Assembly: GCA_008081045.1 (NCBI GenBank)
Contig: VMDC01000027.1
Span: 1 to 64,000 of the forward strand
Reading direction: 5' to 3'
DNA length: 64,000 nucleotides
From: Gammaproteobacteria bacterium
Lineage (GTDB): Bacteria > Pseudomonadota > Gammaproteobacteria > Pseudomonadales > Pseudohongiellaceae
Shown here: piece by piece, positions 18,197 through 27,146 of the stretch
Numbering within the stretch: position 1 is the first letter of the stretch
Layout: each line of letters begins with the position of its first letter
Notes under the pieces: model-generated
Told to the model about the DNA's origin: nothing
Databases searched by the model: none
The model's input: the letters and a program-made list of their open reading frames with translations, nothing else
Translations under genes and position numbers: made by a program

Positions 18197-19315
18197 TCAC
18201 GATGCGAGCGCCTGTCTCGGATCAACATATTCATACCCCTGTGCGTTGGCGACCGGCTGAAGGGTAACCAACCCGTTGTGCACGTTCAGACCCGCCAGCA
18301 GATGAGGATCATTGATCAACGCCTGGCGCACACCCTGATTAGCCAGGGCAGATATAAACGGCTGCGTCACGTTGGTCAGCGCCAGTGTGGACGTTCTTGC
18401 GACTGCTCCGGGCATATTGGCCACGCAGTAATGGACAATACCGTTAATCTGAAAGGTCGGGTCCTGGTGCGTCGTCGGCATACTGGTCTCAAAGCAACCT
18501 CCCTGATCAATAGCCACATCGACCAGAACACTGCCCGGCTGCATCAGCTCCAGCATCTCCCGGGTAATGAGCTTAGGCGCAGCGGCACCCGGCACCAGCA
18601 CTGCTCCGATTACGGCGTCGGTCCGCGGCAGCAGGCTTTCGATATTGGCCCGGCTTGAATAAACGGTCTGCAGCCGGTCGCCATATAAGGTATCAATCTC
18701 CTGCAGGCGCTTCACCGACCGGTCCGCAAGCGTGACCTGCGCACCCATCCCCATCGCCATGCGCGCAGCATTGATGCCGACAACCCCGCCACCAATTACC
18801 AGTATATTGGCTGCAGGAACGCCGGGGACGCCGCCGGGAAGAATACCCTTGCCCCCTTGTGCCTTTTCCAGGCAATGCGCAACTTCCTGCGCGGCCATGC
18901 GTCCGGCGACTTCACTCATGGGCGTCAGAAGAGGCAGAGAACCGTCGGCGCTGGTCACTGTCTCATAGGCGATGCATGTGGCTCCCGATGCAATCAGCAG
19001 TTTTGTCTGTTCCGGGTCCGGCGCCAGATGCAGATAGGTAAACAGGGTCTGATGCGGACGCAATATTTTGCATTCCTGAGGTTGCGGCTCTTTGACTTTC
19101 ACGATCATCTCTGCCCGGTCGAAAATCTCCGCGGCGGTGTCGGCCACCTCAGCACCGGCTGAAAGATAATCTTCGTTGTGGAAACCGACAGCACTTCCCC
19201 CGTCCTTTTCGACCAGAACGATATGACCATCAGCTACCAACTCCGCGACACCGGATGGGGTAATTCCGATCCGGTATTCATGGTTTTTAATCTCTTTTGG
19301 CACTCCAATCAGCAC
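18197..19315 (-). CDS. ald: Alanine dehydrogenase
   Basis: NAD-dependent L-alanine dehydrogenase (372 aa, the normal family length), interconverting alanine with pyruvate and ammonium. Motifs are the N-terminal [18 protein letters not shown], the catalytic His in [11 protein letters not shown], and the nucleotide-binding loop [19 protein letters not shown]. The start is a GTG at 19315, 8 nt after a clear AGGAGA site; an ATG 12 codons upstream would add a tail not usual for the family. It is divergent from an Lrp-type regulator, which likely controls it. Confidence 0.95.
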   Translation of the reverse strand: MLIGVPKEIKNHEYRIGITPSGVAELVADGHIVLVEKDGGSAVGFHNEDYLSAGAEVADTAAEIFDRAEMIVKVKEPQPQECKILRPHQTLFTYLHLAPDPEQTKLLIASGATCIAYETVTSADGSLPLLTPMSEVAGRMAAQEVAHCLEKAQGGKGILPGGVPGVPAANILVIGGGVVGINAARMAMGMGAQVTLADRSVKRLQEIDTLYGDRLQTVYSSRANIESLLPRTDAVIGAVLVPGAAAPKLITREMLELMQPGSVLVDVAIDQGGCFETSMPTTHQDPTFQINGIVHYCVANMPGAVARTSTLALTNVTQPFISALANQGVRQALINDPHLLAGLNVHNGLVTLQPVANAQGYEYVDPRQALAS

Positions 19316-19415
19316 GGAAAATTTCTCCTGGAAAAATGGGCTCACTCGCACACCGCTGCGGCGAATTCAGGCGTCGAGCATAAACGGTTATTTCCCGTAT
19401 TTTTTATCTTTTTTT

Positions 19416-19443
19416 TTGATTAAAATCTTTTCGGCAGTATATT
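19416..19443 (+). promoter_or_regulatory. Sigma70-type promoter of the lrp-like gene
   Basis: TTGATT (19416-19421) and TATATT (19438-19443) are separated by 16 bp in an AT-rich stretch. This would start transcription near 19450, giving a leader of about 40 nt before the ATG at 19489. It argues against the TTG frame start at 19447. Confidence 0.6.
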
Positions 19444-19449
19444 TTCTTG
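19435..19449 (+). promoter_or_regulatory. Candidate Lrp-binding box overlapping the lrp -10
   Basis: CAGTATATTTTCTTG matches 13 of 15 positions of the E. coli Lrp consensus YAGHAWATTWTDCTR. It overlaps the -10 of the lrp promoter, consistent with autoregulation, and lies 120 bp from the ald start. Confidence 0.5.
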
Positions 19450-19488
19450 AATTCAGTTAAATTAACAGAAATTTCTTCGGATGAAGCC

Positions 19489-19965
19489 ATGAAGCATGAG
19501 AGCACACTCGACAAGATCGACAGAAGAATCTTGCGGGAACTGCAGCAGGATGGGCGTATCACCTTTTCAGAACTGGCAAAACGCGTTGGGCTGTCCACCA
19601 GCCCGTGTCTGGAACGGGTGAGACGCATGGAACGGGAAGGGGTGATTGCGGGCTACACCACTTTACTCAATCCCAAATTCCTGAACGCCGGACTGATTGT
19701 CTTCGTACAGATCCGGCTGACCCGGACGTCTCAGGACATTTTCGAGCGGTTCAAACAGGCAGCGGTAGACATCGAGGAAGTGCAGGAGTGCTATCTGATT
19801 TCGGGAAATTTTGATTATCTGATCAAAGCACGCGTTTCAGATATGGACGCCTACCGACATTTCCTCGGTACCACCCTGCTCCAGCTCCCGGACGTCCAAG
19901 AGAGCACAAGCTACGCGGTCATGGAACTGGTCAAGGAAACTCTGAACCTCCCGATGCCAGGCTGA
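19489..19965 (+). CDS. lrp: Lrp/AsnC family transcriptional regulator, Lrp-like
   Basis: A 158-aa regulator very close to E. coli Lrp. The helix-turn-helix covers LDKIDRRILRELQQDGRI and VGLSTSPCLERVRRMEREG. The linker GYTTLLNP leads to the RAM effector domain with ECYLISGNFDYLIKARV, which binds amino acids such as leucine or alanine. I chose the ATG at 19489 because it matches the length of E. coli Lrp and leaves the promoter at 19416-19443 outside the gene. Being divergent from ald, it is probably the alanine-responsive activator of that gene, as seen for AldR-type regulators, and may also act globally. Confidence 0.9.
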   Translation: MKHESTLDKIDRRILRELQQDGRITFSELAKRVGLSTSPCLERVRRMEREGVIAGYTTLLNPKFLNAGLIVFVQIRLTRTSQDIFERFKQAAVDIEEVQECYLISGNFDYLIKARVSDMDAYRHFLGTTLLQLPDVQESTSYAVMELVKETLNLPMPG

Positions 19966-19972
19966 ACCGTTT

Positions 19973-21046
19973 TCAGCGAGCATACCCTTCCGCCCGGAGC
20001 TCCTCGAGACGTTTGCCCCGCAGCATATTCGTCAGGGCATAGTTGCCTTCATGGCAGGCAAACTCATAGATGGGCGCATTCAGTCGGGAAAAATGCACGA
20101 TCCCCCGGATCTGATCAGTGAAAGTCGACGGATCGTTCAGAATGAACTCGTATTCCATCGCCTGTTCGCCAACTCGGGTAAAGCGCTCGGTAAGCACCAT
20201 GTTTTCCGCGCTGCCGTAGGCAGCCGCACGCATAAAAACGCTGGCCATTTTCGCGTTGAAGTGACGCGTCTCGATCACCAGCGTGTCTCCCTCCCAGAAA
20301 CCACGGGAACTGCCCGTCCAGGTTTCGATGCGTTTGTCCAGAAAAGGCCGGTTGTCCAGCGGCACGATTCGAGGATCATTCCCCAGCTCGGTGTTCAGCA
20401 CCACATGATCCCGGGTCACCACAATCAGCACGTTATTGTTGTATGAATTGGCTTTGATATACGGACCGGTAGACTGAGGAAACAGCAGGCAACGCGATGC
20501 GAGCCCGAAATCTTCCGGCCGGTCACAGGAAATGGCCCCGAAGGAAATACGGCTGGGGCGGTCCGCGATCACGACCAACCCGTCATTGCAGGGATTAGAC
20601 GGCGGCGGCGAATGCTGGGTAATCACACCGTTTTGTGTAACCGGCAGACGCCCGTCCGTCGGATACACAATGATAGATGTTCTCTGATTCGGAAATGGCT
20701 CATCGTAGAAAGACCAGAAGCTGTTGTAGGCACCCGTGTCGTCAGTCGGCTCCTCCAGTATCCGCTGCGATAACGCTTCCTCACGACGATTCCGACGCTG
20801 TTGACCTGCGCCCAGCCGGGCAAACTTGGCAGCCAGTTCCTCCGCATTCAGAAACTCCCGCACACCAAAGCCCGGCGGCCGTTCAAAAGGCGTTGAATCA
20901 TTGAAATTCCAGACCCCGTTAAAATCAGGGTATCCAAATTCATCCTTCGGAACTGAATATTCCTGCGCCAGAAGCAGGCAGGGGAAGAACAGACTAGACA
21001 GAAGCAGGTAACACGCCGGACGTTTCAAGCGCTGATCCACAGGCAT
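19973..21046 (-). CDS. Secreted protein of unknown function (PDFNGVWNF / GDTLVIET type)
   Basis: A 357-aa exported protein with a signal peptide ending LLLAQEY. I recognise a family common in Proteobacteria and Acidobacteria that opens with a PDFNGVWNF-like motif and later has GFWEGDTLVIETRHFN and LTERFTRVGEQAMEYEF. No enzymatic activity is established for it as far as I know. It ends 8 bp from the lrp stop (convergent). The amidase gene ends 7 bp upstream of its start, so the two are likely cotranscribed. Confidence 0.7.
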   Translation of the reverse strand: MPVDQRLKRPACYLLLSSLFFPCLLLAQEYSVPKDEFGYPDFNGVWNFNDSTPFERPPGFGVREFLNAEELAAKFARLGAGQQRRNRREEALSQRILEEPTDDTGAYNSFWSFYDEPFPNQRTSIIVYPTDGRLPVTQNGVITQHSPPPSNPCNDGLVVIADRPSRISFGAISCDRPEDFGLASRCLLFPQSTGPYIKANSYNNNVLIVVTRDHVVLNTELGNDPRIVPLDNRPFLDKRIETWTGSSRGFWEGDTLVIETRHFNAKMASVFMRAAAYGSAENMVLTERFTRVGEQAMEYEFILNDPSTFTDQIRGIVHFSRLNAPIYEFACHEGNYALTNMLRGKRLEELRAEGYAR

Positions 21047-21053
21047 GGAGAAA

Positions 21054-22547
21054 TCACCTCTGGGCGGCGGGAACCAGTTCAGGGCGTTTGTCGAGGAAGT
21101 CTGTCAGTCCTTCATAGGCGAGGGCAAATTCAAGAACTTTTTTATCTGCACCGTAAGGACCGATTACCTGCATCCCCATAGGTCGCCCCTGAGCATCGAA
21201 ACCCACCGGCACATTTACAATAGGCAGGCCACCTAAACTGCCGTACATCACCACTTCCATCCAGCGGTGGTAGGTGTCCATCCTGCGATCAGCAATCTGT
21301 CGTGGCCACGACAGATTTTTATCGTAGGGAAAAACCTGAGCAGTAGGTAAGACCAGAAAATCATACTGTTTGAACAATCGGTCCAGTTCCCGATACCAGG
21401 CGCGACGAATGCGATTGGCATTCGCCGTGTCTCCTGCAGTGATACTGAAAGAATCTTCAATTTCATATGCCAGTTCAGGCTTCAGCATTTCCCGGGTAGC
21501 GGGATCCTCCCAGTAGCGACGCATACTCGCGCGACCGCCGTGGCGCAGGGTCGTCCAGCAGAGCCACAGATCGCTTAATGTAAACAGCGGAGTGGCAGCT
21601 TCAACCACCGCGCCGGCAGAACTCAGCAGTTTCAGACTCTCTTCGCACAGATCTGTGATGCCTTCTTCCATGGCCAGATAACCATCGAGGTTACCCATCC
21701 AGGCCAGCTTGACTGAACCGAGCTCAAGGGTCTGAAGCGCTCCGGATAAAGGGCTCGCTGCAATCGTATTGAGCAGGGCAACCGTATCCGCTGTGTTTCT
21801 GCCCATCGGTCCGGAGGTAGACAGTGGCCTCGGATCAGATTCGACACCACTCATCACATTCACGCTGGGTCTGAACCCGATCACGTTGTTAAAGGCACCC
21901 GGGTTGCGCAGCGAGCCCATCATGTCGCTGCCGTCGGCAACCGGCAACATGTGCGTTCCGAGACCACTGGCAGCACCCCCACTGGAACCTCCAGAAGTCA
22001 AATCAGGATTCCAGGCACTGGCGGTTGGTCCGAACACCTGATTGTAGGACTGCGAACCCAGACCGAACTCCGGAACGTTGGTCTTACCGATAAAGATGGC
22101 GCCGGCTGCGCGCAATTTTGCCGCCATCGCGCTGTCCTCCTCGGCCACCCGGTCCGCAAACATCGGCGACCCGCTGGTGAAGCGCAGTCCGGCAACTGGT
22201 TGCAGATCCTTAACCGCATGCGGCATACCATGCATCCAGCCCCGGTACTCACCGCGAGCGAGAGCCGTATCAGCCTCCTGAGCCTGAGAGAGCAAGACGT
22301 CCTCGTCAGGCATGCTGACTATGGCGTTGTATACGGGATTGTATCGCTTGATGTGCGCCAGATAGGCGAGCATGACTTCCTCACAGCTGACCGATCGGGC
22401 TTTGATCGCCGCTGATAGCTGCAGTGCTGTCATTGCCGTGATATCGGCCGGTAGCTCGGCTGCCCAGATACGGCCGGGCAGAGAGACCGCCAATGCGCCG
22501 GACAAGCTTGACCGCAGAAATGCGCGTCGGTTTATTGTTTTTTTCAT
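21054..22547 (-). CDS. Amidase signature family hydrolase, Tat-exported
   Basis: A 497-aa amidase with a Tat signal (NRRAFLRSS, cleavage near RIWAAE). The Ser-cisSer-Lys catalytic core is visible: Lys in MPHAVKDLQPV, the glycine/serine-rich TSGGSSGGAASGLG, and the downstream GSLRNPGAFNNVIGFRPS where the Asp-Gly-Gly-Gly of many members reads DMMGS. It hydrolyses an amide bond in the periplasm; substrate unknown. It is divergent from the M28 peptidase gene and is followed on the same strand by a secreted protein. Confidence 0.92.
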   Translation of the reverse strand: MKKTINRRAFLRSSLSGALAVSLPGRIWAAELPADITAMTALQLSAAIKARSVSCEEVMLAYLAHIKRYNPVYNAIVSMPDEDVLLSQAQEADTALARGEYRGWMHGMPHAVKDLQPVAGLRFTSGSPMFADRVAEEDSAMAAKLRAAGAIFIGKTNVPEFGLGSQSYNQVFGPTASAWNPDLTSGGSSGGAASGLGTHMLPVADGSDMMGSLRNPGAFNNVIGFRPSVNVMSGVESDPRPLSTSGPMGRNTADTVALLNTIAASPLSGALQTLELGSVKLAWMGNLDGYLAMEEGITDLCEESLKLLSSAGAVVEAATPLFTLSDLWLCWTTLRHGGRASMRRYWEDPATREMLKPELAYEIEDSFSITAGDTANANRIRRAWYRELDRLFKQYDFLVLPTAQVFPYDKNLSWPRQIADRRMDTYHRWMEVVMYGSLGGLPIVNVPVGFDAQGRPMGMQVIGPYGADKKVLEFALAYEGLTDFLDKRPELVPAAQR

Positions 22548-22675
22548 CGCAATGTCCTCTCGCCAAAAAAGCGGGGGTGTCGCTTTCTGTCCTGAGGATT
22601 ATTCATGAACTGGACACAAAGTCCAAGCTTGCCTATGCTTCGGGAGCCTTCAAGCTCCCACCGGAAAGGTACCCC

Positions 22676-23926
22676 ATGATCAGATCAGGCTACCGGATCA
22701 GCCTATTACTCGCGGCGATGAATACCTCTGCCTTGCTGCACAGTCAGACTAGTGATGAGGAGATTGCCGAACTGGTGGGCCGCCTGGAACTTGACGCTTA
22801 TAAGGCTACCATCAAAGGCCTGACTCAATTTGGGGACCGACGACAGGGTACCGCACGCAACAGCATGGCGGTTGACTGGATAGCTGACCAACTGGCGGCC
22901 ATGGGCTGTACGCCGGAACGCCTTGATTACCTCTTTGACCCTGAACCCAGACCGCGGCGCGCGCGCCCGGATTCCGCTGAAGATCCTGACCTTTCTACAC
23001 CGACCGGCGGCCTGGTCGGGCGCAATGGCAGCGGACCCGGAGGCGCTTCAATTTATGGCTATCGCAGCCCGACCGGCGTTAATCGCGATCTCATGGCACA
23101 GCCAGATGAACGCATCCGCGAACTTAACCGGGAAGAGCCGGTCAACGGAATGCGGAGTGAGGTCTATTGCACCAAGGTCGGTTCAACGCGCCCTGACGAG
23201 ATGTACATCCTCGGTGCTCACATGGATGGGCACGGGGTCAACGAAGCGGTTAATGACAACGGATCAGGTACGGCACTTGTCATGGAATTGGCCCGAATCT
23301 TTAATTCACCGGATGTTGAGACCGACGTCAGCATCCGCTTTGCCCTGTGGAACAATGAAGAAACCGGCCTCAACGGCGCCCGCGCCTACTTCGAACAGCG
23401 CGCAGCACTTCAGGGGATTGAAAACCCGCCCGGCTCAGGACAATACCCTGAACCGCGCTGGCTCGGCATGATTCAGCACGACATGATGCTGTGGGATCAC
23501 GGCGCACCGGGTGCCGACGGAACGGTCAGCCGCGATCAGCGTGCCGAAGCAGACGTCAACATTGAATTCCAATCCAGCTCCGCTCTGGCAGATGAATCCA
23601 TGCAGCTGGCTTTCCAGTTCAAGGCTGCAGCCGATCAGTTCACGACCGATTATCCGGCGACTGTTGGCCCGCACATGACCAATACCGATTCCAGCGTTTT
23701 TATGAATGACGTCCCCTCAATCAGTCTGCGGGAAAATGAGAGAGGGGCCCACACGGGCGCAGGCTGGAACCCGACCTGGCACACCCCTCTGGATGTCTGG
23801 GCGAGCTTTACGGATGACGATTTCCGACTCGGCCTGAACGCGGCTCAAATCACCTTGTCGGCCATTGCCAGACTGAGCGGCGCCAGAATTTCGGATGAAG
23901 CGTTAAGCGCCAGCGGCTCGCGTTAA
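22676..23926 (+). CDS. M28 family metallopeptidase, secreted
   Basis: A 416-aa zinc aminopeptidase-like protein. The start at 22676 is preceded by GGAAAGG and gives a signal peptide ending near ALLHSQ. Metal ligands are visible: His and Asp in LGAHMDGHG, Asp in VNDNGSGTA, the Glu pair in WNNEETGLNGAR, Asp in NTDSSVF, and His in WHTPLDVW. The likely job is trimming peptides in the periplasm. Divergent from the amidase gene; its stop overlaps that of the convergent desaturase gene (shared TTAA at 23923-23926). Confidence 0.9.
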   Translation: MIRSGYRISLLLAAMNTSALLHSQTSDEEIAELVGRLELDAYKATIKGLTQFGDRRQGTARNSMAVDWIADQLAAMGCTPERLDYLFDPEPRPRRARPDSAEDPDLSTPTGGLVGRNGSGPGGASIYGYRSPTGVNRDLMAQPDERIRELNREEPVNGMRSEVYCTKVGSTRPDEMYILGAHMDGHGVNEAVNDNGSGTALVMELARIFNSPDVETDVSIRFALWNNEETGLNGARAYFEQRAALQGIENPPGSGQYPEPRWLGMIQHDMMLWDHGAPGADGTVSRDQRAEADVNIEFQSSSALADESMQLAFQFKAAADQFTTDYPATVGPHMTNTDSSVFMNDVPSISLRENERGAHTGAGWNPTWHTPLDVWASFTDDDFRLGLNAAQITLSAIARLSGARISDEALSASGSR

Positions 23927-24858
23927 GACGACTCCGTTCGCGCGGTGAGGCGCCGGATCACCGCACCATAGCCGACAACGATGTCGGCATCTCCCAGCAA
24001 ATCTTTCTTCTGAAGAAGCTGATGGAATGCAGCCAGCCGGTACTTGGGTACCGCCGGCAGCAGGTGGTGTTCCAGATGATAATTTACACTATTCGGTGCA
24101 ACAGTAAGACGTTCCCACCAGCGCGTGAGCGTGGTCCTCGTGTTTTTCAGAGGGTCAGCCTCTTCGAGGTCGGGTACCACCGCGTGCTCGGCAAGATTAC
24201 GAATGCGTGAAAACGCCATGTAGGTACTGAAAAATGCGGCAATCCACAGTAAGTAGAGCCACCAGAAGCCCGCCAAGCTGAGCAGTGCAAACAGTCCGAT
24301 ATTGACGATGAGTGGCGCATGCAGTCGGGTCACAAGAGCCCGAAAGCTGAACCCGGCCCGGCCCGGGCTGCCTGCGACCGTGCCGTTGGTTCTGATGAGT
24401 TCCCGCAGAAACTGCAAGCTCGTGCGGCCGGACAGGTCCCGCCACAGCTTTCTCCTGAAAGAAGCAGGGCTGACCGGATAATTCCGGTAGCGGGACAAAT
24501 CGGGGTCTGCTGCTGAACCAATCGCCTGATGATGAGCCAGATGACGATTCATGTAGTCATCAAGACGATAGGCAACCGGCGCAGCGCAAAGCCATTTCCC
24601 TGCCCACTGATTCAGAGCCCGGCTGGCAAACAGCGAGCCATGCCCACACTCATGCATCAGCGCTCCGAAACCGAGCTGACGACCACCAAGCACAATCAGG
24701 GCCAGCACAACGGACACAGGCGTCGGCCAGACCGCCACCAGTGCAAGCGCTCCGAAAACCATTACCCAGTTGACTAAGATCGCCCACCAGCCCAGGCCGT
24801 TACTGCGCCGCAGCAGCGATCGCAGTTCCGCCTGCGTGAAGTGATCCCGTATCCGCAT
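23923..24858 (-). CDS. Membrane fatty acid desaturase
   Basis: A 311-aa integral-membrane di-iron desaturase. The three histidine boxes are HECGH, HLAHH and HLEHH, spaced as in acyl-lipid desaturases. There are about four hydrophobic segments. I place the start at MRIRDHFTQAE; the upstream in-frame extension has no signal or conserved feature. It would insert a double bond into membrane fatty acids or a related lipid; electron donor and position are not predictable. Confidence 0.88.
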   Translation of the reverse strand: MRIRDHFTQAELRSLLRRSNGLGWWAILVNWVMVFGALALVAVWPTPVSVVLALIVLGGRQLGFGALMHECGHGSLFASRALNQWAGKWLCAAPVAYRLDDYMNRHLAHHQAIGSAADPDLSRYRNYPVSPASFRRKLWRDLSGRTSLQFLRELIRTNGTVAGSPGRAGFSFRALVTRLHAPLIVNIGLFALLSLAGFWWLYLLWIAAFFSTYMAFSRIRNLAEHAVVPDLEEADPLKNTRTTLTRWWERLTVAPNSVNYHLEHHLLPAVPKYRLAAFHQLLQKKDLLGDADIVVGYGAVIRRLTARTESS

Positions 24859-25120
24859 ATTTGTCCCGGTGTCTCGCGTTTTCCAGGCAACAAGGTACTG
24901 CACAGGCTGCGACAAATCTACGCATTCACGCAGCCAGACCACTGACGATTTTCACCAGTTAATCGCGAAATCCACCGATTTCGCAGCCAGCATCTGATGT
25001 TTTTCTATATCTTTCATTGAGTTACGGATTGGCACAATGACTGCATTGATCACACCACATGAGCACGAAATTCACCGTTTACGGGCGCCACAATGGCGCC
25101 CGGCGCCTATCGGAGCCGTT

Positions 25121-25474
25121 ATGAACATTCAGTCCGCCACACAGAAACAAACCTCCCTGCTTGCCCGGGCAGTCATGCTGGTGCTGGTCGCAATCCTGAC
25201 CCTGATCGGCCTTGCCGGTCTGATCCTGCCCATCGTCCCGGGTGTGCTTTTCCTGGCAATGGCGGCCTGGCTTTTGGCGCAAATCTCCGACCGGTTTGCG
25301 CAGCGTCTGCATCAATCTCCCCGATGGCAGCAGGCATCGCGAACATGGCAAGCCCAGGCTTCATTGTCAGCCCGGCAACGGACAAAGTTCTGGGCCTGGG
25401 TTGCGCTTGGCGGGATGGTACAAGCGATGACATCACTGCTTGGCATGGTGCGCCGCGCCAGATTTTCGCGATGA
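25121..25474 (+). CDS. Small inner-membrane protein, DUF454/YbaN-like
   Basis: A 117-aa protein with a long hydrophobic hairpin (VLVAILTLIGLAGLILPIVPG and the following VLFLAMAAWLL), then a basic amphipathic region SPRWQQASRTWQ and a final hydrophobic segment. The GLAGLILPIVPGV pattern resembles YbaN/DUF454 proteins. A GGAG site precedes the ATG at 25121. Function unknown. Confidence 0.6.
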   Translation: MNIQSATQKQTSLLARAVMLVLVAILTLIGLAGLILPIVPGVLFLAMAAWLLAQISDRFAQRLHQSPRWQQASRTWQAQASLSARQRTKFWAWVALGGMVQAMTSLLGMVRRARFSR

Positions 25475-25568
25475 GGACAACCGGAAAAAGCAGAGGACCT
25501 GAATCCTGACAGGGATCATGGGCACGGCGCGCCCGCTGCGAAAGCCGCGATCACAGCGCCGTAGGACT

Positions 25569-25853
25569 TCAGTCCCGCGTGCGTCCGAACACGGAGTAGT
25601 CCCCTGAATTCATCGCACCTATTGTGAGCAGCGTGCGTTCGTTGTGATGCACCCAGTCTTCAACCGATCTGCATACGTTTCTGCGGATGTGGGAAGAAGT
25701 CGGCTTCATCTTCTGGCAATAAATCTGTTTCAACACCGGGCGGTCGGCGTTGAAAGCCAGCAATTCGGCCTCTGTCATCGAGGCGAAATTGTGCTGCGGT
25801 GCGGTACAGCTGACCACACCCACAGTCAGTAGAAGGCTCAACGGGGCGCGCAT
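25569..25853 (-). CDS. Small putative lipoprotein, copy A of a tandem pair
   Basis: A 94-aa predicted lipoprotein (lipobox VVSC). It shares with the next gene upstream the blocks SMTEAELLAFNADRPV, QIYC and IRRNVCRSVEDWVHHN, so the two are tandem paralogues. Two conserved Cys residues outside the lipobox (in QIYC and VCRS) could form a disulphide or bind metal. I do not recognise the family by name. It begins 48 nt after copy B. Confidence 0.65.
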   Translation of the reverse strand: MRAPLSLLLTVGVVSCTAPQHNFASMTEAELLAFNADRPVLKQIYCQKMKPTSSHIRRNVCRSVEDWVHHNERTLLTIGAMNSGDYSVFGRTRD

Positions 25854-25900
25854 CGCCCGCCAGAGCTCATCAGTTGCTGTTGGTCGACAAGCAGAAAACA

Positions 25901-26182
25901 CTAGTTAAAAGGCCTGCCAACAGACATGGTCTGAATGATCTGCTGGGTTCGAAAGTTATGCTCCACCCAGTCCTGCACCGTTCGGCACTCTCGACGACGA
26001 ATCCGGGACCCCGTTCGCACCTTGCCTTCTTCGCAGTAGATCTGGTCCATGACAGGTTTGTCCCGATTGTATGCGAGCAGTTCAGATTCACTCATGGTGC
26101 GGAACCGGACCGGCTGCTGAGCACAGGACACCATCAGGGCACCGGCGACCAAACAGAAAACGCTCAATTTCGTCATCATCAA
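25901..26182 (-). CDS. Small putative lipoprotein, copy B of a tandem pair
   Basis: A 93-aa predicted lipoprotein (lipobox MVSC) and paralogue of the adjacent gene. It has the matching blocks TMSESELLAYNRDKPV, DQIYCEEG and IRRRECRTVQDWVEHN. The identity pattern is strongest at the ELLA-N-D/KPV motif and the RxxxCR-V-DWVxHN motif, with free variation at the ends, as expected of two functional copies under selection. Function unknown. Confidence 0.65.
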   Translation of the reverse strand: MMMTKLSVFCLVAGALMVSCAQQPVRFRTMSESELLAYNRDKPVMDQIYCEEGKVRTGSRIRRRECRTVQDWVEHNFRTQQIIQTMSVGRPFN

Positions 26183-26457
26183 CTCGACCTGCTAAGCCTG
26201 GAACTTTTCAATCCAAGATCTCAGGGCAGAGTATAGCCTTAATTGGCAGCCCTTGAGAGGGTAAATCGCACCGGAGGGCCAGTACCATCCACCGCTTATC
26301 TCAACCAAGTCGGTTAGACACCGCTACTGCCACTGATAGGCTCTTGGCATTTCACACGTCGTGAATTAGTCTGTCCAGCAATAGAAAGTTGTCTTTTTCC
26401 AAGGCGACTCCAGCAACAAGCCGTCAGGCCAGCTATCGGCTATCAAGGGAGAAAATC

Positions 26458-26973
26458 ATGTTAAAGCGTCGTCCACAATTCGCCACTCAGCAGGCGCTTC
26501 GGAAATTTCGGTTACCGCCAGCGTCTCGGCTGCTGTCCGTCATTCTGATGAGTCTGGTTCCGGCGCTGGGCAGCGCCCAGGACGTTGAGCCCGATGAACT
26601 GGGTTTCGTCATCGGGACCCCTGAGGTTCTCGAGCCTGCTGAAGGCGCCCGAAGCGTGGTCATATATGGCAACCCTTCAGAACCCGGCATGTATGTCATG
26701 CGGATTACCTTCGCACCCGGCACTGGGAGCCGGCCGCATTTTCACAGCACAGCGCGGTACATTACGGTAATCAAAGGCACCTGGTACACCTCTTGGGGTC
26801 CGGAGGCTGACATCTATGACCCGGATAACATGACAGCAGTGCCGGAGGGTACTTTTATCTACCAGCCACCCGGCGGACACCACTACGACATGGCCAAGGA
26901 TGAGGAAGTTACGGTTCAGATTATGGGTATCGGGCCCGTAGTCACCACCTCCATTCCACAGCCGGGCGATTAA
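26458..26973 (+). CDS. Cupin-domain protein, secreted
   Basis: A 171-aa cupin with a signal peptide (hydrophobic stretch ending LGSAQDV). Cupin motif 1 is GSRPHFHSTARYITVIKG and motif 2 is PPGGHHYDMA, supplying His ligands for a metal. The ATG at 26458 follows GGGAGA. A possible operator/promoter lies at 26344-26372. Cupins of this simple type may be enzymes or binding proteins; I cannot say which. Confidence 0.8.
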   Translation: MLKRRPQFATQQALRKFRLPPASRLLSVILMSLVPALGSAQDVEPDELGFVIGTPEVLEPAEGARSVVIYGNPSEPGMYVMRITFAPGTGSRPHFHSTARYITVIKGTWYTSWGPEADIYDPDNMTAVPEGTFIYQPPGGHHYDMAKDEEVTVQIMGIGPVVTTSIPQPGD

Positions 26974-27146
26974 CCGGCAGAGAGGCTGGCTTGCGGGAGC
27001 TCTTTTGCGGAAGCTTGGCTCACCACCCGGTCAGTCGGAGCTTACCTTGCCGACCCGCTCGGGCTTGCTGCACGTCGCCCGGGCAGAGCGGGTTCAACAA
27101 GCCTGGTCGCCACAGGTACGTCTTACCACCTGGCTACCCTAGGTGA

